Translations under genes and position numbers: made by a program
Source: LMUY01 sp964245495
GTDB taxonomy: Bacteria; Pseudomonadota; Alphaproteobacteria; Acetobacterales; Acetobacteraceae
Direction of reading: 5' to 3'
Assembly: GCA_964245495.1 (NCBI GenBank)
Contig: CAXTNC010000156.1
Coordinates: forward strand, 1-7,622
DNA: 7,622 nucleotides
The notes under the pieces: model-generated
Seen by the model: only the letters and a program-made list of their open reading frames with translations
Database searches by the model: none
Told to the model about the DNA's origin: nothing
Part shown: positions 6,375 through 7,622 of the stretch, in pieces
Position numbering within the stretch: the first letter of the stretch is position 1
How the letters are laid out: each line of letters opens with the position of its first letter

Positions 6375-7622
6375 ATGCAAGCAATTCTCCATGCCATCCT
6401 GCGGCGTTTTATCACGAAAGGCCACTTGACCGTCCGCTACCCGGACGGACGGCTCGCCACCTATAGCGGGTCCGCCAAGCCCGGGGCAGGTCCGGAAGCG
6501 GGAGTGGACATCCGCACCCCCCACACCCTGCGCCGCCTGGTCAGCGATCCGGCGCTCGCCGTGGGGGAGGCCTACATGGACGGCAGCTTCGCCCCCCTCG
6601 GCTGCACCCTGCACGACGTGCTGGACGTGCTGATGGCCAACGTGGCCGGAGCCGGCGTGCACCCCGGCGTGGCGGTGCACGGCTTCGCCCGCCGCCTGCT
6701 GCGCCGGCTGGAGCAGCACAACCCCGCCGCCCGCGCGCGCCACAACGTGGCGCACTACAACCTGGACGACCGGCTGTACGGCCTGTTCCTGGATGCGGAC
6801 TGGCAGTATTCCTGCGCCTACTTCCCCACGGGCGCGGAAACCCTGGACGAGGCGCAGGCCGCCAAGAAGCGCCACATCGCGGCCAAGCTGCTGCTCGACC
6901 GGCCGGGGCTGCACGTGCTGGACATCGGCTGCGGCTGGGGCGGCATGGCGCTCACCCTGGCGCGGGACCACGGCGCGCGGGTGCTCGGCATCACCCTCAG
7001 CACGGAGCAGCTGGCCCGCGCCCGGAGCCGCGCCGCCGCGGCGGGCCTGGACGGCCGGGTGCGCTTCGAGCTGCTGGACTACCGCGACCCGGCGCTGCAT
7101 GGGCCGTTCGACCGCGTCGTGTCCGTCGGCATGTTCGAGCACGTCGGCGTGAACCACTACGACACGTTCTTCGCCCGCATCCACGGCCTGCTGGCGCCCG
7201 GCGGCGTGGCGCTGGTGCACGCCATCGGCCGCTCCCGCGGGCCGGCCAGCACCAACCCATGGCTGGCGCGCCACGTCTTCCCCGGCGGCTACTCCCCCGC
7301 CCTGTCCGAGGTGTTCCCCGCGGCGGAGCGCAGCGGCCTGGAGGCGACGGACCTGGAGGTGCTGCGCGGGCACTACGCCGAAACCCTGCGCCACTGGCAG
7401 CGGCGCTTCGCCGCCCGCCGGGCGGAGGCGGCGGCGCTGTACGACGAGCGGTTCTGCCGCATGTTCGAGCTTTACCTGGCCGGCAGCGAGCTGGCGTTCC
7501 AGCGGCTGGGCCTGATGGTGTGGCAGCTGCAGCTCGCCCGCGGCAGCCGCGCCGTCCCCGCGACCCGGGACTACCTCGCGGGAAGGCAGCCTTTCCTGCA
7601 GCAGGCGAGGGAGGATGCGGAC
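6375..7622 (+). CDS. cfa: Cyclopropane-fatty-acyl-phospholipid synthase, 3'-partial
   Basis: It transfers a methylene group from S-adenosylmethionine to the double bond of unsaturated phospholipid acyl chains at the inner membrane, typically on entry to stationary phase or under acid or osmotic stress. All 416 codons to the window end are open; the stop lies beyond, and the usual length (about 380-430) means little is missing. The N-terminal lipid-binding part (about 1-125) includes VGEAYMDGSF. The SAM motif is VLDIGCGWGG (181-190). Residues matching the E. coli bicarbonate/active-site set are all present: C147 in SCAYF, E255 in MFEHVG, H282 in VHAIG and Y334 in HYAETL; FPGGYSP is at 302-308. 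ATG 6375 has GGAG 4 nt upstream. It lies 64 bp after rplI on the same strand, probably with its own promoter. The N-terminal lipid-binding domain favours Cfa over related SAM-dependent mycolate-type cyclopropane synthases. Confidence 0.95.
   Translation, partial: MQAILHAILRRFITKGHLTVRYPDGRLATYSGSAKPGAGPEAGVDIRTPHTLRRLVSDPALAVGEAYMDGSFAPLGCTLHDVLDVLMANVAGAGVHPGVAVHGFARRLLRRLEQHNPAARARHNVAHYNLDDRLYGLFLDADWQYSCAYFPTGAETLDEAQAAKKRHIAAKLLLDRPGLHVLDIGCGWGGMALTLARDHGARVLGITLSTEQLARARSRAAAAGLDGRVRFELLDYRDPALHGPFDRVVSVGMFEHVGVNHYDTFFARIHGLLAPGGVALVHAIGRSRGPASTNPWLARHVFPGGYSPALSEVFPAAERSGLEATDLEVLRGHYAETLRHWQRRFAARRAEAAALYDERFCRMFELYLAGSELAFQRLGLMVWQLQLARGSRAVPATRDYLAGRQPFLQQAREDAD

Noticed and set aside
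4802..6415. A 537-codon open frame on the minus strand across rpsF-rpsR-rplI
   Set aside because: It is antisense to three unmistakable ribosomal genes. Its translation is low-complexity Ala/Gly/Arg/His-rich with no family resemblance. Long antisense frames are expected in very GC-rich coding DNA.

Overview
The window is high-GC DNA (strong G/C preference at third codon positions) carrying ordinary chromosomal genes. An S6-S18-L9 ribosomal operon divergent from fabD, a long glutamine-dependent NAD synthase, BluB and extended tails on S6 and L9 together suggest an alphaproteobacterium. My best guess is Rhodospirillales/Acetobacteraceae, inferred from gene content and protein style rather than from a search. 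A 10-base N gap and chimeric contig end inside the first gene indicate a draft, possibly metagenomic or single-cell, assembly.

Layout. 1-608 (+): bluB (5,6-dimethylbenzimidazole synthase), cut by the left edge and interrupted by the N gap at 325-334. A 54-bp inverted copy of the gene's own downstream sequence abuts the gap. 649-2697 (+): a complete glutaminase-fused NAD+ synthase, nadE. It meets a leftward gene across a GC-rich hairpin at 2701-2725. 2733-3206 (-): a small ferritin-like protein of the DUF892/YciE type with apparently degenerate metal ligands. 3382-3777 (-): a small predicted lipoprotein. 3802-4746 (-): fabD, 24 bp upstream of the lipoprotein gene and probably co-transcribed with it. 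4747-4939: a 193-bp divergent control region with a good candidate fabD promoter, a tandem 9-mer, and a possible rpsF leader hairpin. 4940-6310 (+): rpsF-rpsR-rplI, tightly packed. 6375-7622 (+): cyclopropane-fatty-acyl-phospholipid synthase (cfa), all key residues present, open at the right edge.

Functionally the window combines cofactor synthesis (B12 lower ligand, NAD), membrane lipid synthesis and modification (FabD, Cfa), translation, and two poorly characterised envelope/stress-type proteins. I see no CRISPR array, mobile element, phage, toxin-antitoxin, tRNA or rRNA gene, and no convincing new multi-gene system. The points most worth checking are the assembly artefact in bluB, the fabD/rpsF divergent control region, the ligand-poor ferritin-like protein and the unnamed lipoprotein family.
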